Origin: Eubacterium sp.
GTDB lineage: Bacteria > Bacillota > Clostridia > Lachnospirales > Lachnospiraceae
DNA: 64,000 bases
Reading direction: 5' to 3'
Assembly (NCBI GenBank): GCA_017539165.1
Contig: JAFYHN010000095.1
Span: 1 to 64,000, forward strand
In this document: positions 63,728 to 64,000 of the stretch, piece by piece
Numbering within the stretch: position 1 is the first letter of the stretch
How the letters are laid out: every line of letters starts with the position of its first letter
Position numbers and translations under genes: made by a program
The notes under the pieces: generated by a model
What the model saw: the letters and a program-made list of their open reading frames with translations, nothing else
The model's database searches: none
Told to the model about the DNA's origin: nothing

Positions 63728-63852
63728 GTAATAGGAAACTGCGTCTCCTATTACAAAAAAACGCTCCGCTGAGGAGGCGTCTCGGCGCGATAGGAAGATA
63801 GTTGCCTGCGGCAACACGCGCCTCGCGCGGAGAGTGTCGCAAGCGACACTCT
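63728..63852 (+). repeat. Dispersed structured repeat R, copy 3
   Basis: The most regular copy: GTAATAGGA/TCCTATTAC hairpin, CTCCG/CGGAG outer stem, GGCGCG/CGCGCC and GTTGCC/GGCAAC inner stems, and final GAGTGTC/GACACTC hairpin. Confidence 0.85.
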
Positions 63853-63888
63853 TAGTTATGGGGGATATAGATAGAAAGGAGAAGGACG

Positions 63889-64000
63889 ATGGCTGCATTT
63901 GATGAGATTAATTCGGGAATACCGATGATGGACGAAGCACTGCAACATATCAGGTTGGGGGATAATGTGGTATGGCAGGTGCCATCTCTGGATGAATTTA
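63889..64000 (+). CDS. Start of a gene cut by the window end
   Basis: The first 37 codons only, behind GAAAGGAGAAGG. The reading is M-A-A-F-D-E-I-N-S-G, then PMMDEALQHIRLGDNVVWQV and PSLDEF. The LGDNVVWQV motif recalls KaiC/RecA-like ATPase domains linked to PEP-synthase-type proteins, but too little is present to name it. Confidence 0.65.
   Translation, partial: MAAFDEINSGIPMMDEALQHIRLGDNVVWQVPSLDEF

Overview
The window looks like chromosome from a Gram-positive anaerobe of the family Lachnospiraceae (Butyrivibrio / Coprococcus / Lachnospira type). The basis is moderate-to-low GC, strong AGGAGG ribosome sites, a T-box ahead of pheST, a two-subunit indolepyruvate:ferredoxin oxidoreductase, secreted xylan-degrading and cell-wall proteins with TTEEP linkers and Fn3/Big2 tails, an NatB-CPBP fusion and tandem DUF975 proteins. 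The genus is inference. No rRNA, complete tRNA, prophage, IS transposase or CRISPR array was seen.

Layout. 0-10 kb: small secreted protein, large membrane protein, HAD hydrolase (minus strand), a two-REC/GGDEF/HD-GYP cyclic-di-GMP protein and a multidomain GH10 xylanase. 10-14.4 kb: carA-carB. 14.6-18.4 kb: a clearly AT-richer island holding a broken radical-SAM/SPASM maturase, an ABC ATPase and permease, a 53-residue Cys-rich peptide with sactipeptide-like CX3CX3C spacing and a two-helix membrane protein. 18.4-27.2 kb: T-box-pheS-pheT, queA, a membrane GDPD, a PF06695 membrane protein and an amidase-fold lipoprotein that has lost its zinc ligands. 27.2-32.3 kb: an SH3/SleB-type cell-wall hydrolase behind tandem WalR-like boxes, then a four-gene operon of SpeD-like decarboxylase, DUF4178 protein, DUF350 protein and membrane aminopropyltransferase. 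32.3-37.9 kb: argG (minus), argJ, argB, comEA-like gene and an orphan WalR/PhoP-type regulator. 38-40.4 kb: iorA-iorB. 40.6-44.4 kb: two DUF975 paralogues and a two-component system. 44.5-50.6 kb: acyl-CoA synthetase, a candidate structured RNA, natA and natB-CPBP, GH25 lysozyme. 50.6-64 kb: GH13 amylase (minus), pgi, secreted transglutaminase-Fn3 protein, RlmL-like methyltransferase, C1 peptidase, rdgB, AI-2E family exporter, YfcE-like phosphodiesterase, RlmD-type methyltransferase, membrane-anchored transglutaminase and the start of one further gene.

Two dispersed non-coding repeat families are present in three copies each. Family R (about 130 bp, multi-stem, with base changes that keep the stems) always directly follows a terminator. 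Family S is MITE-like, and its fullest copy has long terminal inverted repeats. A third palindrome of 56 bp splits the radical SAM gene at its FeS-cluster motif.

The best candidates for undescribed biology are the peptide island with its palindrome-interrupted maturase, the SpeD/DUF4178/DUF350/membrane-SpeE operon, the DUF975-two-component unit with identically spaced GTTAAG direct repeats, and the R repeat family. Starts were moved from the longest open frame to the codon with the best Shine-Dalgarno spacing, as stated per gene. All family names are from reading motifs, not from database searches.
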